This document shows positions 27,528-41,800 of a stretch of DNA of 64,000 bases, piece by piece. The position numbers and the translations under genes were made by a program. Under the pieces are notes generated by a model that searched no databases, had not been told where the DNA came from, and saw only the letters and a list, made by a program, of their open reading frames with translations. Where the stretch lies: positions 1-64,000 of the forward strand of contig NW_027476330.1 in assembly GCF_051020955.1 (NCBI RefSeq), read 5' to 3'. Source of the stretch: Megalopta genalis. Taxonomy: Eukaryota; Arthropoda; Insecta; Hymenoptera; Halictidae. Numbering within the stretch: position 1 is the first letter of the stretch; every line of letters starts with the position of its first letter.

Positions 27528-29327
27528 CTAGCGATATAAGTGATGTAGCTTCAAATGCAGGCGAAACAAACGAGTGATGTTCAAATCCAAGCGTAAAGCA
27601 TGATTTAACTTCAAATCAATGCGAAGTAGAAGATTTAGGTTCAAATACATGCGAAACAAATGGTTTAGCTTCAAATACTTGTGATATACATGATTTTGCT
27701 TCAGCTGCATGCGAGACAAACGAGTTAGCTTCAAATGCAAGCGAAACACATGACTTAGCTTCAAATCAATGCGAAATAGTACGCTTAGCATCAAATCCAT
27801 GCGACACATATTATTTAGCTTCGTATACTTGCGATATAAGTGATACAGCTTCAAATGCAGGCGAAACAAACGAGTGAGCTTTAAATCCAAGCGTAAGACA
27901 TGATTTAACTTCAAATCAATGCGAAGTAGAAGATTTACCTTCAAATACATGCGAAACAAATGGTTTAGCTTCAAATACTTGTGATATACATGATTTTGCT
28001 TTAGCTGCATGAGAAACAAACGATTTAGCTTCACAACCAAGGGAAACACATGATTTAACTTCAAATCAATGCGAAGTAGAAGGCTTAGCATCAAATCCAT
28101 GCGACACAAAATATTTAGCTTCATATACTTGCGATATAAGTGATATAGCTTCAAATGCAGGCGAAACAAACGTGTGATCTTCAAATCCAAGCGTAACACA
28201 TGATTTAACTTCAAATCAATGCGAAGTAGAAGATTTAGGTTCAAATACATGCGAAACAAATGGTTTAGCTTCAAATACTTGTGATATACATGATTTTGCT
28301 TCAGCTGCATGCGAAACAAACTATTTAGCTTCACACCCAAGCGAAACACATGATTTAGCTTCAAATCAATGCGAAATAGAAGGCTTAGCATCAAATCCAT
28401 GCGACACAAATTATTTAGCTTCATATACTAGCGATATAAGTGATGTAGCTTCAAATGCAGGCGAAACAAACGAGTGATGTTCAAATCCAAGCGTAAAGCA
28501 TGATTTAACTTCAAATCAATGCGAAGTAGAAGATTTAGGTTCAAATACATGCGAAACAAATGGTTTAGCTTCAAATACTTGTGATATACATGATTTTGCT
28601 TCAGCTGCATGCGAGACAAACGAGTTAGCTTCAAATGCAAGCGAAACACATGACTTAGCTTCAAATCAATGCGAAATAGTACGCTTAGCATCAAATCCAT
28701 GCGACACATATTATTTAGCTTCGTATACTTGCGATATAAGTGATACAGCTTCAAATGCAGGCGAAACAAACGAGTGAGCTTTAAATCCAAGCGTAAGACA
28801 TGATTTAACTTCAAATCAATGCGAAGTAGAAGATTTACCTTCAAATACATGCGAAACAAATGGTTTAGCTTCAAATACTTGTGATATACATGATTTTGCT
28901 TTAGCTGCATGAGAAACAAACGATTTAGCTTCACACCCAAGGGAAACACATGATTTAACTTCAAATCAATGCGAAGTAGAAGGCTTAGCATCAAATCCAT
29001 GCGACACAAAATATTTAGCTTCATATACTTGCGATATAAGTGATATAGCTTCAAATGCAGGCGAAACAAACGAGTGATCTTCAAATCCAAGCGTAACACA
29101 TGATTTAACTTCAAATCAATGCGAAGTAGAAGATTTAGGTTCAAATACATGCGAAACAAATGGTTTAGCTTCAAATACTTGTGATATACATGATTTTGCT
29201 TCAGCTGCATGCGAAACAAACTATTTAGCTTCACACCCAAGCGAAACACATGATTTAGCTTCAAATCAATGCGAAATAGAAGGCTTAGCATCAAATCCAT
29301 GCGACACAAATTATTTAGCTTCATATA
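27528..29327 (+). repeat. 900-bp tandem duplication
   Basis: The segments 27,528-28,427 and 28,428-29,327 are the same three-HOR module. Observed differences are CACAACCAAGGG at 28,032 against CACACCCAAGGG at 28,932, and CGTGTGATCT at 28,171 against CGAGTGATCT at 29,071. The CGTGTG version is the one found in the copies at 44,521 and 55,571, which identifies the left module as the parent type of those copies. Confidence 0.82.
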
Positions 29328-29942
29328 CTAGCGATATAAGTGATGTAGCTTCAAATGCAGGCGAAACAAACGAGTGATGTTCAAATCCAAGCGTAAAGCA
29401 TGATTTAACTTCAAATCAATGCGAAGTAGAAGATTTAGGTTCAAATACATGCGAAACAAATGGTTTAGCTTCAAATACTTGTGATATACATGATTTTGCT
29501 TCAGCTGCATGCGAGACAAACGAGTTAGCTTCAAATGCAAGCGAAACACATGACTTAGCTTCAAATCAATGCGAAATAGTACGCTTAGCATCAAATCCAT
29601 GCGACACATATTATTTAGCTTCGTATACTTGCGATATAAGTGATATTGCTTCAAATGCAGGCGAAACAAACGAGTGATCATCAAATCCAAGCGTAACACA
29701 TGTTTTAAAGTCAAATCAATGGGAAGTAGAAGATTTACCTTCAAATCCATGCGAAACAAATGGTTTAGCTTCAAATACTTGTGATATACATGATTTTGCT
29801 TTAGCTGCATGAGAAACAAACGATTAAGCTTCACACCCAAGGAAAACACGTGATTTAACTTCAAATCAATGCGAAGTAGAAGGCTTAGCATCAAATCCAT
29901 GCCACACAAATTATTTAGCTTCATACACTTGCGATATAATTA

Positions 29943-31163
29943 ATATAGCTTCAAATGCAGGCGAAACAAATGAGTGATCTTCATATCCAAGCGTAACACG
30001 TGATGTAACTTCAAATCAATGGGAAGTAGAAGATTTAGGTTCAAATACATGCGAAACAAATGGTTTAGCTTCAAATACTTGTGATATACATGATTTTGCT
30101 TTATCTGCATGAGAAACAAACGATTTAGCTTCACACCCAAGGGAAACACATGATTTAACTTCAAATCAATGCGAAGTAGAAGGCTTAGCATCAAATCCAT
30201 GCGAAACAAAATATTTAGCTTCATATACTTGCGATATAAGTGATATAGCTTCAAATGCAGGCGAAACAAACGAGTGATCTTCAAATCCAAGCGTAACACA
30301 TGATTTAACTTCAAATCAATGCGAAGTAGAAGATTTAGGTTCAAATACATGCGAAACAAATGGTTTAGCTTCAAATACTTGTGATATACAAGATTTTGCT
30401 TCAGCTGCATGCGAAACAAACTATTTAGCTTCACACCCAAGCGAAACACATGATTTAGCTTCAAATCAATGCGAAATAGAAGGCTTAGCATCAATTCCAT
30501 GCGACACAAATTATTTAGCTTCATATACTTGCGATATAAGTGATATAGCTTCAAATGCAGGCGAAACAAACGAGTGAGCTTTAAATCCAAGTGTAACACA
30601 TTATTTAGTTTCAAATCAGTGGGAAGTAGAAGATTTACCTTCAAATCCATGCGAAACAAATGGTTTAGCTTCAAATACTTGTGATATACATGATTTTGCT
30701 TTAGCTGCATGAGAAACAAACGATTTAGCTTCACACCCAAGGGAAACATATGATTTAACTTCAAATCAATGCGAAGTAGAAGGCTTAGCATCAAATCCAT
30801 GCGACACATATTATTTAGCTTCGTATAATTGCAATATAAGTGATATTGCTTCAAATGCAGGCGAAACAAACGAGTGATCTTCAAATCCAAGCGTAACACA
30901 TGTTTTAAAGTCAAATCAATGGGAAGTAGATGATTTACCTTCAAATCCATGCGTAACAAATGGTTTAGCTTCAAATACTTGTGATATACATGATTTAGCT
31001 TCAACTGCATGCGAAACAAACGAGTTGGCTTCAAATCCTAGCGAAACACATGATTTAGATTCAAATAAATGCGAAATATGAGGCTTAGCATCAAATCCAT
31101 GCCACACAAATTATTTAGCTTCATACACTTGCGATATAATTAATATAGCTTCAAATGCAGGCG
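29943..31163 (+). repeat. Marker cassette, copy 3
   Basis: Offset 26,403 bp from copy 1, and the match extends beyond the cassette on both sides (about 2.9-5.1 kb against 29.3-31.5 kb). It shares TTTAGATTCAAATAAATG (31,054) with copy 1. Private changes include TTTATCTGCATGAG near 30,101 and ATACAAGATTTTGC near 30,387. Confidence 0.8.
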
Positions 31164-31503
31164 AAACAAATGAGTGATCTTCAAATCCAAGCGTAACACA
31201 TGATTTAACTTCAAATCAATGCGAAGTAGAAGATTTAGGTTCAAATACATGCGAAACAAATGGTTTAGCTTCAAATACTTGTGATATACATGATTTTGCT
31301 TCAGCTGCATGCGAAACAAACTATTTAGCTTCACACCCAAGCGAAACACATGATTTAGCTTCAAATCAATGCGAAATAGAAGGCTTAGCATCAAATCCAT
31401 GCGACACAAATTATTTAGCTTCATATACTAGCGATATAAGTGATGTAGCTTCAAATGCAGGCGAAACAAACGAGTGATGTTCAAATCCAAGCGTAAAGCA
31501 TGA

Positions 31504-31653
31504 TTTAACTTCAAATCAGTGCGAAGTAGAAGATTTAGGTTCAAATAGATGCGAAACAAATGGTTTAGCTTCAAATACTTGTGATATACATGATTTAGCT
31601 TCAACTGCATGCGAAACAAACGAGTGAGCTTTAAATCCAAGCGTAACTCATGA
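31504..31653 (+). repeat. Half-HOR (five-unit) insertion, copy 3
   Basis: This is the 150-bp block AATCAGTGCG, AATAGATGCG, TGATATACATGA, AACTGCATGCG, GCGTAACTCATGA. Here it lacks the divergent units that precede it at 5.94, 22.29 and 39.09 kb. Relative to the 6.3-kb copy the offset falls from 26,403 to 25,203 bp, so exactly 1,200 bp (four HORs) is missing between the cassette and this block. Confidence 0.78.
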
Positions 31654-32159
31654 TTTAACTTCAAATCAATGGGAAGTAGAAGATTTAGGTTCAAATACAT
31701 GCGAAACAAATGGTTTAGCTTCAAATACTTGTGATATACATGATTTTGCTTTAGCTGCATGAGAAACAAACGATTTAGCTTCACACCCAAGGGAAACACA
31801 TGATTTAACTTCAAATCAATGCGAAGTAGAAGGCTTAGCATCAAATCCATGCGACACAAAATATTTAGCTTCATATACTTGCGATATAAGTGATATAGCT
31901 TCAAATGCAGGCGAAACAAACGAGTGATCTTCAAATCCAAGCGTAACACATGATTTAACTTCAAATCAATGCGAAGTAGAAGATTTAGGTTCAAATACAT
32001 GCGAAACAAATGGTTTAGCTTCAAATACTTGTGATATACATGATTTTGCTTCAGCTGCATGCGAAACAAACTATTTAGCTTCACACCCAAGCGAAACACA
32101 TGATTTAGCTTCAAATCAATGCGAAATAGAAGGCTTAGCATCAAATCCATGCGACACAA

Positions 32160-34280
32160 ATTATTTAGCTTCATATACTAGCGATATAAGTGATGTAGCT
32201 TCAAATGCAGGCGAAACAAACGAGTGATGTTCAAATCCAAGCGTAAAGCATGATTTAACTTCAAATCAATGCGAAGTAGAAGATTTAGGTTCAAATACAT
32301 GCGAAACAAATGGTTTAGCTTCAAATACTTGTGATATACATGATTTTGCTTCAGCTGCATGCGAGACAAACGAGTTAGCTTCAAATGCAAGCGAAACACA
32401 TGACTTAGCTTCAAATCAATGCGAAATAGTACGCTTAGCATCAAATCCATGCGACACATATTATTTAGCTTCGTATACTTGCGATATAAGTGATATTGCT
32501 TCAAATGCAGGCGAAACAAACGAGTGATCTTCAAATCCAAGCGTAACACATGTTTTAAAGTCAAATCAATGGGAAGTAGAAGATTTACCTTCAAATCCAT
32601 GCGAAACAAATGGTTTAGCTTCAAATACTTGTGATATACATGATTTTGCTTTAGCTGCATGAGAAACAAACGATTAAGCTTCACACCCAAGGGAAACACG
32701 TGATTTAACTTCAAATCAATGCGAAGAAGAAGGCTTAGCATCAAATCCATGCCACACAAATTATTTAGCTTCATACACTTGCGATATAATTAATATAGCT
32801 TCAAATGCATGCGAAACAAATGAGTGATCTTCATATCCAAGCGTAACACGTGATGTAACTTTAAATCAATGCGAAGTAGAAGATTTAGGTTCTTATACAT
32901 GCGAAACAAATGGTTTAGCTTCAAATACTTGTGATATACATGATTTTGCTTCAGCTGCATGCGAAACAAACGATTTAGCTTCACAACCAAGCGAAACACA
33001 TGATTTAGCTTCAAATCAATGCGAAATAGAAGGCTTAGCATCAAATCCATGCGACACAAATTATTTAGCTTCATATACTAGCGATATAAGTGATGTAGCT
33101 TCAAATGCAGGCGAAACAAACGAGTGATGTTCAAATCCAAGCGTAAAGCATGATTTAACTTCAAATCGATGCGAAGTAGAAGATTTAGGTTCAAATACAT
33201 GCGAAACAAATGGTTTAGCTTCAAATACTTGTGATATACATGATTTTGCTTCAGCTGCATGCGAGACAAACGAGTTAGCTTCAAATGCAAGCGAAACACA
33301 TGATTTAGCTTCAAATCAATGCGAAATAGAAGGCTTAGCATCAAATCCATGCGACACAAATTATTTAGCTTCATATACTTGCGATATAAGTGATATAGCT
33401 TCAAATGCAGGCGAAACAAACGAGTGAGCTTTAAATCCAAGTGTAACACATTATTTAGTTTCAAATCAATGGGAAGTAGAAGATTTACCTTCAAATCCAT
33501 GCGAAACAAATGGTTTAGCTTCAAATACTTGTGATATACATGATTTTGCTTTAGCTGCATGAGAAACAAACGATTAAGCTTCACACCCAAGGGAAACACG
33601 TGATTTAACTTCAAATCAATGCGAAGAAGAAGGCTTAGCATCAAATCCATGCGACACAAATTATTTAGCTTCATATACTTGCGATATAAGTGATACAGCT
33701 TCAAATGCAGGCGAAACAAACGAGTGAGCATTAAATCCAAGCGTAATACATGATTTAACTTCAAATCAATGCGAAGTAGAAGATTTACCTTCAAATACAT
33801 GCGAAACAAATGGTTTAGCTTCAAATACTTGTGATATACATGATTTTGCTTTAGCTGCATGAGAAACAAACGATTTAGCTTCACACCCAAGGGAAACACA
33901 TGATTTAACTTCAAATCAATGCGAAGTAGAAGGCTTAGCATCAAATCCATGCGACACAAAATATTTAGCTTCATATACTTGCGATATAAGTGATATAGCT
34001 TCAAATGCAGGCGAAACAAACGAGTGATCTTCAAATCCAAGCGTAACACATGATTTAACTTCAAATCAATGCGAAGTAGAAGATTTAGGTTCAAATACAT
34101 GCGAAACAAATGGTTTAGCTTCAAATACTTGTGATATACATGATTTTGCTTCAGCTGCATGCGAAACAAACTATTTAGCTTCACACCCAAGCGAAACACA
34201 TGATTTAGCTTCAAATCAATGCGAAATAGAAGGCTTAGCATCAAATCCATGCGACACAAATTATTTAGCTTCATATACTA
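32160..34280 (+). repeat. Copy of the 7-20-kb module family, displaced
   Basis: This segment carries the GGTTCTTATACATGCG marker at 32,888 with the AAATGCATGCG companion at 32,803, a combination otherwise seen only in 7.0-18.8 kb. It also has the TCAAATCGATGCG unit at 33,165 that follows those modules. It follows the same order as 18.69-20.17 kb (offset 14,100 bp). It therefore derives from the 7-20-kb block rather than from its own neighbours. Confidence 0.72.
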
Positions 34281-35492
34281 GCGATATAAGTGATGTAGCT
34301 TCAAATGCAGGCGAAACAAACGAGTGATGTTCAAATCCAAGCGTAAAGCATGATTTAACTTCAAATCAATGGGAAGTAGAAGATTTAGGTTCAAATACAT
34401 GCGAAACAAATGGTTTAGCTTCAAATACTTGTGATATACATGATTTTGCTTTAGCTGCATGAGAAACAAACGATTTAGCTTCACACCCAAGGGAAACACA
34501 TGATTTAACTTCAAATCAATGCGAAGTAGAAGGCTTAGCATCAAATCCATGCGACACAAAATATTTAGCTTCATATACTTGCGATATAAGTGATATAGCT
34601 TCAAATGCAGGCGAAACAAACGAGTGATCTTCAAATCCAAGCGTAACACATGATTTAACTTCAAATCAATGCGAAGTAGAAGATTTAGGTTCAAATACAT
34701 GCGAAACAAATGGTTTAGCTTCAAATACTTGTGATATACATGATTTTGCTTCAGCTGCATGTGAAACAAACTATTTAGCTTCACACCCAAGCGAAACACA
34801 TGATTTAGCTTCAAATCAATGCGAAATAGAAGGCTTAGCATCAAATCCATGCGACACAAATTATTTAGCTTCATATACTAGCGATATAAGTGATGTAGCT
34901 TCAAATGCAGGCGAAACAAACGAGTGATGTTCAAATCCAAGCGTAAAGCATGATTTAACTTCAAATCAATGCGAAGTAGAAGATTTAGGTTCAAATACAT
35001 GCGAAACAAATGGTTTAGCTTCAAATACTTGTGATATACATGATTTTGCTTCAGCTGCATGCGAGACAAACGAGTTAGCTTCAAATGCAAGCGAAACACA
35101 TGACTTAGCTTCAAATCAATGCGAAATAGTACGCTTAGCATCAAATCCATGCGACACATATTATTTAGCTTCATATACTTGCGATATAAGTGATATAGCT
35201 TCAAATGCAGGCGAAACAAACGAGTGAGCTTTAAATCCAAGTGTAACACATTATTTAGTTTCAAATCAATGGGAAGTAGAAGATTTACCTTCAAATCCAT
35301 GCGAAACAAATGGTTTAGCTTCAAATACTTGTGATATACATGATTTTGCTTTAGCTGCATGAGAAACAAACGATTAAGCTTCACACCCAAGGAAAACACG
35401 TGATTTAACTTCAAATCAATGCGAAGAAGAAGGCTTAGCATCAAATCCATGCCACACAAATTATTTAGCTTCATACACTTGCGATATAATTA

Positions 35493-36713
35493 ATATAGCT
35501 TCAAATGCAGGCGAAACAAATGAGTGATCTTCATATCCAAGCGTAACACGTGATGTAACTTCAAATCAATGGGAAGTAGAAGATTTAGGTTCAAATACAT
35601 GCGAAACAAATGGTTTAGCTTCAAATACTTGTGATATACATGATTTTGCTTTAGCTGCATGAGAAACAAACGATTTAGCTTCACACCCAAGGGAAACACA
35701 TGATTTAACTTCAAATCAAAGCGAAGTAGAAGGCTTAGCATCAAATCCATGCGACACAAAATATTTAGCTTCATATACTTGCGATATAAGTGATATAGCT
35801 TCAAATGCAGGCGAAACAAACGAGTGATCTTCAAATCCAAGCGTAACACATGATTTAACTTCAAATCAATGCGAAGTAGAAGATTTAGGTTCAAATACAT
35901 GCGAAACAAATGGTTTAGCTTCAAATACTTGTGATATACATGATTTTGCTTCAGCTGCATGCGAAACAAACTATTTAGCTTCACACCCAAGCGAAACACA
36001 TGATTTAGCTTCAAATCAATGCGAAATAGAAGGCTTAGCATCAATTCCATGCGACACAAATTATTTAGCTTCATATACTTGCGATATAAGTGATATAGCT
36101 TCAAATGCAGGCGAAACAAACGAGTGAGCTTTAAATCCAAGTGTAACACATTATTTAGTTTCAAATCAGTGGGAAGTAGAAGATTTACCTTCAAATCCAT
36201 GCGAAACAAACGGTTTAGCTTCAAATACTTGTGATATACATGATTTTGCTTTAGCTGCATGAGAAACAAACGATTTAGCTTCACACCCAAGGGAAACATA
36301 TGATTTAACTTCAAATCAATGCGAAGTAGAAGGCTTAGCATCAAATCCATGCGACACATATTATTTAGCTTCGTATAATTGCAATATAAGTGATATTGCT
36401 TCAAATGCAGGCGAAACAAACGAGTGATCTTCAAATCCAAGCGTAACACATGTTTTAAAGTCAAATCAATGGGAAGTAGATGATTTACCTTCAAATCCAT
36501 GCGTAACAAATGGTTTAGCTTCAAATACTTGTGATATACATGATTTAGCTTCAACTGCATGCGAAACAAACGAGTTGGCTTCAAATCCTAGCGAAACACA
36601 TGATTTAGCTTCAAATAAATGCGAAATATGAGGCTTAGCATCAAATCCATGCCACACAAATTATTTAGCTTCATACACTTGCGATATAATTAATATAGCT
36701 TCAAATGCAGGCG
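35493..36713 (+). repeat. Marker cassette, copy 4
   Basis: All cassette diagnostics are present: GTAGATGATTTACC near 36,475, TTGGCTTCAAATCCTAGCG near 36,575 and GAAATATGAGG near 36,623. Private changes include AATCAAAGCGAAG at 35,715 and AACAAACGGTTTAGC at 36,205. Confidence 0.8.
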
Positions 36714-37592
36714 AAACAAATGAGTGATCTTCAAATCCAAGCGTAACACATGATTTAACTTCAAATCAATGCGAAGTAGAAGATTTAGGTTCAAATACAT
36801 GCGGAACAAATGGTTTAGCTTCAAATACTTGTGATATACATGATTTTGCTTCAGCTGCATGCGAAACAAACTATTTAGCTTCACACCCAAGCGAAACACA
36901 TGATTTAGCTTCAAATCAATGCGAAATAGAAGGCTTAGCATCAAATCCATGCGACACAAATTATTTAGCTTCATATACTAGCGATATAAGTGATGTAGCT
37001 TCAAATGCAGGCGAAACAAACGAGTGATGTTCAAATCCAAGCGTAAAGCATGATTTAACTTCAAATCAATGCGAAGTAGAAGATTTAGGTTCAAATACAT
37101 GCGAAACAAATGGTTTAGCTTCAAATACTTGTGATATACATGATTTTGCTTCAGCTGCATGCGAGACAAACGAGTTAGCTTCAAATGCAAGCGAAACACA
37201 TGACTTAGCTTCAAATCAATGCGAAATAGTACGCTTAGCATCAAATCCATGCGACACATATTATTTAGCTTCGTATACTTGCGATATAAGTGATATTGCT
37301 TCAAATGCAGGCGAAACAAACGAGTGATCTTCAAATCCAAGCGTAACACATGTTTTAAAGTCAAATCAATGGGAAGTAGAAGATTTACCTTCAAATCCAT
37401 GCGAAACAAATGGCTTAGCTTCAAATACTTGTGATATACATGATTTTGCTTTAGCTGCATGAGAAACAAACGATTAAGCTTCACACCCAAGGGAAACACG
37501 TGATTTAACTTCAGATCAATGCGAAGAAGAAGGCTTAGCATCAAATCCATGCCACACAAATTATTTAGCTTCATACACTTGCGATATAATTA

Positions 37593-38813
37593 ATATAGCT
37601 TCAAATGCAGGCGAAATAAATGAGTGATCTTCATATCCAAGCGTAACACGTGATGTAACTTCAAATCAATGGGAAGTAGAAGATTTAGGTTCAAATACAT
37701 GCGAAACAAATGGTTTAGCTTCAAATACTTGTGATATACATGATTTTGCTTTAGCTGCATGAGAAACAAACGATTTAGCTTCACACCCAAGGGAAACACA
37801 TGATTTAACTTCAAATCAATGCGAAGTAGAAGGCTTAGCATCAAATCCATGCGACACAAAATATTTAGCTTCATATACTTGCGATATAAGTGATATAGCT
37901 TCAAATGCAGGCGAAACAAACGAGTGATCTTCAAATCCAAGTGTAACACATGATTTAACTTCAAATCAATGCGAAGTAGAAGATTTAGGTTCAAATACAT
38001 GCGAAACAAATGGTTTAGCTTCAAATACTTGTGATATACATGATTTTGCTTCAGCTGCATGCGAAACAAACTATTTAGCTTCACACCCAAGCGAAACACA
38101 TGATTTAGCTTCAAATCAATGCGAAATAGAAGGCTTAGCATCAATTCCATGCGACACAAATTATTTAGCTTCATATACTTGCGATATAAGTGATATAGCT
38201 TCAAATGCAGGCGAAACAAACGAGTGAGCTTTAAATCCAAGTGTAACACATTATTTAGTTTCAAATCAGTGGGAAGTAGAAGATTTACCTTCAAATCCAT
38301 GCGAAACAAATGGTTTAGCTTCAAATACTTGTGATATACATGATTTTGCTTTAGCTGCATGAGAAACAAACGATTTAGCCTCACACCCAAGGGAAACATA
38401 TGATTTAACTTCAAATCAATGCGAAGTAGAAGGCTTAGCATCAAATCCATGCGACACATATTATTTAGCTTCGTATAATTGCAATATAAGTGATATTGCT
38501 TCAAATGCAGGCGAAACAAACGAGTGATCTTCAAATCCAAGCGTAACACATGTTTTAAAGTCAAATCAATGGGAAGTAGATGATTTACCTTCAAATCCAT
38601 GCGTAACAAATGGTTTAGCTTCAAATACTTGTGATATACATGATTTAGCTTCAACTGCATGCGAAACAAACGAGTTGGCTTCAAATCCTAGCGAAACACA
38701 TGATTTAGCTTCAAATAAATGCGAAATATGAGGCTTAGCATCAAATCCATGCCACACAAATTATTTAGCTTCATACACTTGCGATATAATTAATATAGCT
38801 TCAAATGCAGGCG
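37593..38813 (+). repeat. Marker cassette, copy 5
   Basis: This copy lies only 2,100 bp (seven HORs) after copy 4. It shares CAAGTGTAACACATG (37,938) and TTTAGCCTCACACC (38,375) with copy 2, as expected if it is the 16,800-bp duplicate of that copy. Unlike copy 2 it keeps the original left end (ACACGTGATGTAAC). A private change is GGCGAAATAAATG at 37,610. Confidence 0.8.
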
Positions 38814-41800
38814 AAACAAATGAGTGATCTTCAAATCCAAGCGTAACACGTGATGTAACTTTAAATCAATGCGAAGTAGAAGATTTAGGTTCAAATACAT
38901 GCGAAACAAATGGTTTAGCTTCAAATACTTGTGATATACATGATTTTGCTTCAGCTGCATGCGAGACAAACGAGTTAGCTTCAAATGCAAGCGAAACACA
39001 TGATTTAGCTTCAAATCAATGCGAAATAGAAGGCTTAGCATCAAATCCATGCGACACAAATTATTTAGCTTCATATACTTGCGATATAAGTGATATAGCT
39101 TCAAATGCTGGCGAATCAAACACGTGAGCTTTAAATCCAAGTGTAACACATTATTTAGTTTCAAATCAATGGGAAGTAGAAGATTTAGGTTCAAAAACAT
39201 GCGAAACAAATGGTTTAGCTTAAAATACTTGTGATATACATGATTCAGCTTCAACTGCATGCGAGACAAACGAGTTAGCTTCAAATCCAAGCGAAACACA
39301 TGACTTAGCTTCAAATCAATGCGAAATAGTACGCTTAGCATCAAATCCATGCGACACATATTATTTAGCTTCATACACTTGCGATATAAGTGATATTGCT
39401 TCAAATGCAGGCGAAACAAACGAGTGATCTTCAAATCCAAGCGTAACACATGATTTAACTTCAAATCAGTGCGAAGTAGAAGATTTAGGTTCAAATAGAT
39501 GCGAAACAAATGGTTTAGCTTCAAATACTTGTGATATACATGATTTAGCTTCAACTGCATGCGAAACAAACGAGTGAGCTTTAAATCCAAGCGTAACTCA
39601 TGATTTAACTTCAAATCAATGGGAAGTAGAAGATTTAGGTTCAAATACATGCGAAACAAATGGTTTAGCTTCAAATACTTGTGATATACATGATTTTGCT
39701 TTAGCTGCATGAGAAACAAACGATTTAGCTTCACACCCAAGGGAAACACATGATTTAACTTCAAATCAATGCGAAGTAGAAGGCTTAGCATCAAATCCAT
39801 GCGACACAAAATATTTAGCTTCATATACTTGCGATATAAGTGATATAGCTTCAAATGCAGGCGAAACAAACGAGTGATCTTCAAATCCAAGCGTAACACA
39901 TGATTTAACTTCAAATCAATGCGAAGTAGAAGATTTAGGTTCAAATACATGCGAAACAAATGGTTTAGCTTCAAATACTTGTGATATACATGATTTTGCT
40001 TCAGCTGCATGCGAGACAAACGAGTTAGCTTCAAATGCAAGCGAAACACATGACTTAGCTTCAAATCAATGCGAAATAGTACGCTTAGCATCAAATCCAT
40101 GCGACACATATTATTTAGCTTCGTATACTTGCGATATAAGTGATATTGCTTCAAATGCAGGCGAAACAAACGAGTGATCTTCAAATCCAAGCGTAACACA
40201 TGTTTTAAAGTCAAATCAATGGGAAGTAGAAGATTTACCTTCAAATCCATGCGAAACAAATGGTTTAGCTTCAAATACTTGTGATATACATGATTTTGCT
40301 TTAGCTGCATGAGAAACAAACGATTAAGCTTCACACCCAAGGGAAACACGTGATTTAACTTCAAATCAATGCGAAGAAGAAGGCTTAGCATCAAATCCAT
40401 GCCACACAAATTATTTAGCTTCATACACTTGCGATATAATTAATATAGCTTCAAATGCAGGCGAAACAAATGAGTGATCTTCATATCCAAGCGTAACACG
40501 TGACGTAACTTTAAATCAATGCGAAGTAGAAGATTTAGGTTCTTATACATGCGAAACAAATGGTTTAGCTTCAAAAACTTGTGATATACATGATTTTGCT
40601 TCAGCTGCATGCGAAACAAACGATTTAGCTTCACAACCAAGCGAAACACATGATTTAGCTTCAAATCAATGCGAAATAGAAGGCTTAGCATCAAATCCAT
40701 GCGACACAAATTATTTAGCTTCATATACTAGCGATATAAGTGATGTAGCTTCAAATGCAGGCGAAACAAACGAGTGATGTTCAAATCCAAGCGTAAAGCA
40801 TGATTTAACTTCAAATCGATGCGAAGTAGAAGATTTAGGTTCAAATACATGCGAAACAAATGGTTTAGCTTCAAATACTTGTGATATACATGATTTTGCT
40901 TCAGCTGCATGCGAGACAAACGAGTTAGCTTCAAATGCAAGCGAAACACATGATTTAGCTTCAAATCAATGCGAAATAGAAGGCTTAGCATCAAATCCAT
41001 GCGACACAAATTATTTAGCTTCATATACTTGCGATATAAGTGATATAGCTTCAAATGCAGGCGAAACAAACGAGTGAGCTTTAAATCCAAGTGTAACACA
41101 TTATTTAGTTTCAAATCAATGGGAAGTAGAAGATTTACCTTCAAATCCATGCGAAACAAATGGTTTAGCTTCAAATACTTGTGATATACATGATTTTGCT
41201 TTAGCTGCATGAGAAACAAACGATTAAGCTTCACACCCAAGGGAAACACGTGATTTAACTTCAAATCAATGCGAAGAAGAAGGCTTAGCATCAAATCCAT
41301 GCGACACAAATTATTTAGCTTCATATACTTGCGATATAAGTGATACAGCTTCAAATGCAGGCGAAACAAACGAGTGAGCTTTAAATCCAAGCGTAATACA
41401 TGATTTAACTTCAAATCAATGGGAAGTAGAAGATTTAGGTTCAAATACATGCGAAACAAATGGTTTAGCTTCAAATACTTGTGATATACATGATTTTGCT
41501 TTAGCTGCATGAGAAACAAACGATTTAGCTTCACACCCAAGGGAAACACATGATTTAACTTCAAATCAATGCGAAGTAGAAGGCTTAGCATCAAATCCAT
41601 GCGACACAAAATATTTAGCTTCATATACTTGCGATATAAGTGATATAGCTTCAAATGCAGGCGAATCAAACGAGTAATCTTCAAATCCAAGCGTAACACA
41701 TGATTTAACTTCAAATCAATGCGAAGTAGAAGATTTAGGTTCAAATACATGCGAAACAAATGGTTTAGCTTCAAATACTTGTGATATACATGATTTTGCT

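Larger units (their letters stand above)
20930..28933 (+). repeat. Large duplicated block, left copy (about 8.0 kb)
   Basis: This block matches 37,730-45,283. The offset is 16,800 bp from 20.93 to about 25.0 kb, 16,500 bp from about 25.2 kb, and 16,350 bp from about 26.7 kb. Shared private variants include TTTAGCCTCACACC (21,575/38,375), GCTGGCGAATCAAACACG (22,308/39,108), TTTACCTACAAATCC (25,534/42,034), GCGTAACGCG (25,791/42,291) and GGCGAAAGAAACG (26,360/42,860). The offset changes are exactly one HOR (300 bp) and one half-HOR (150 bp). The right limit is where the other copy meets the divergent domain. Confidence 0.87.
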
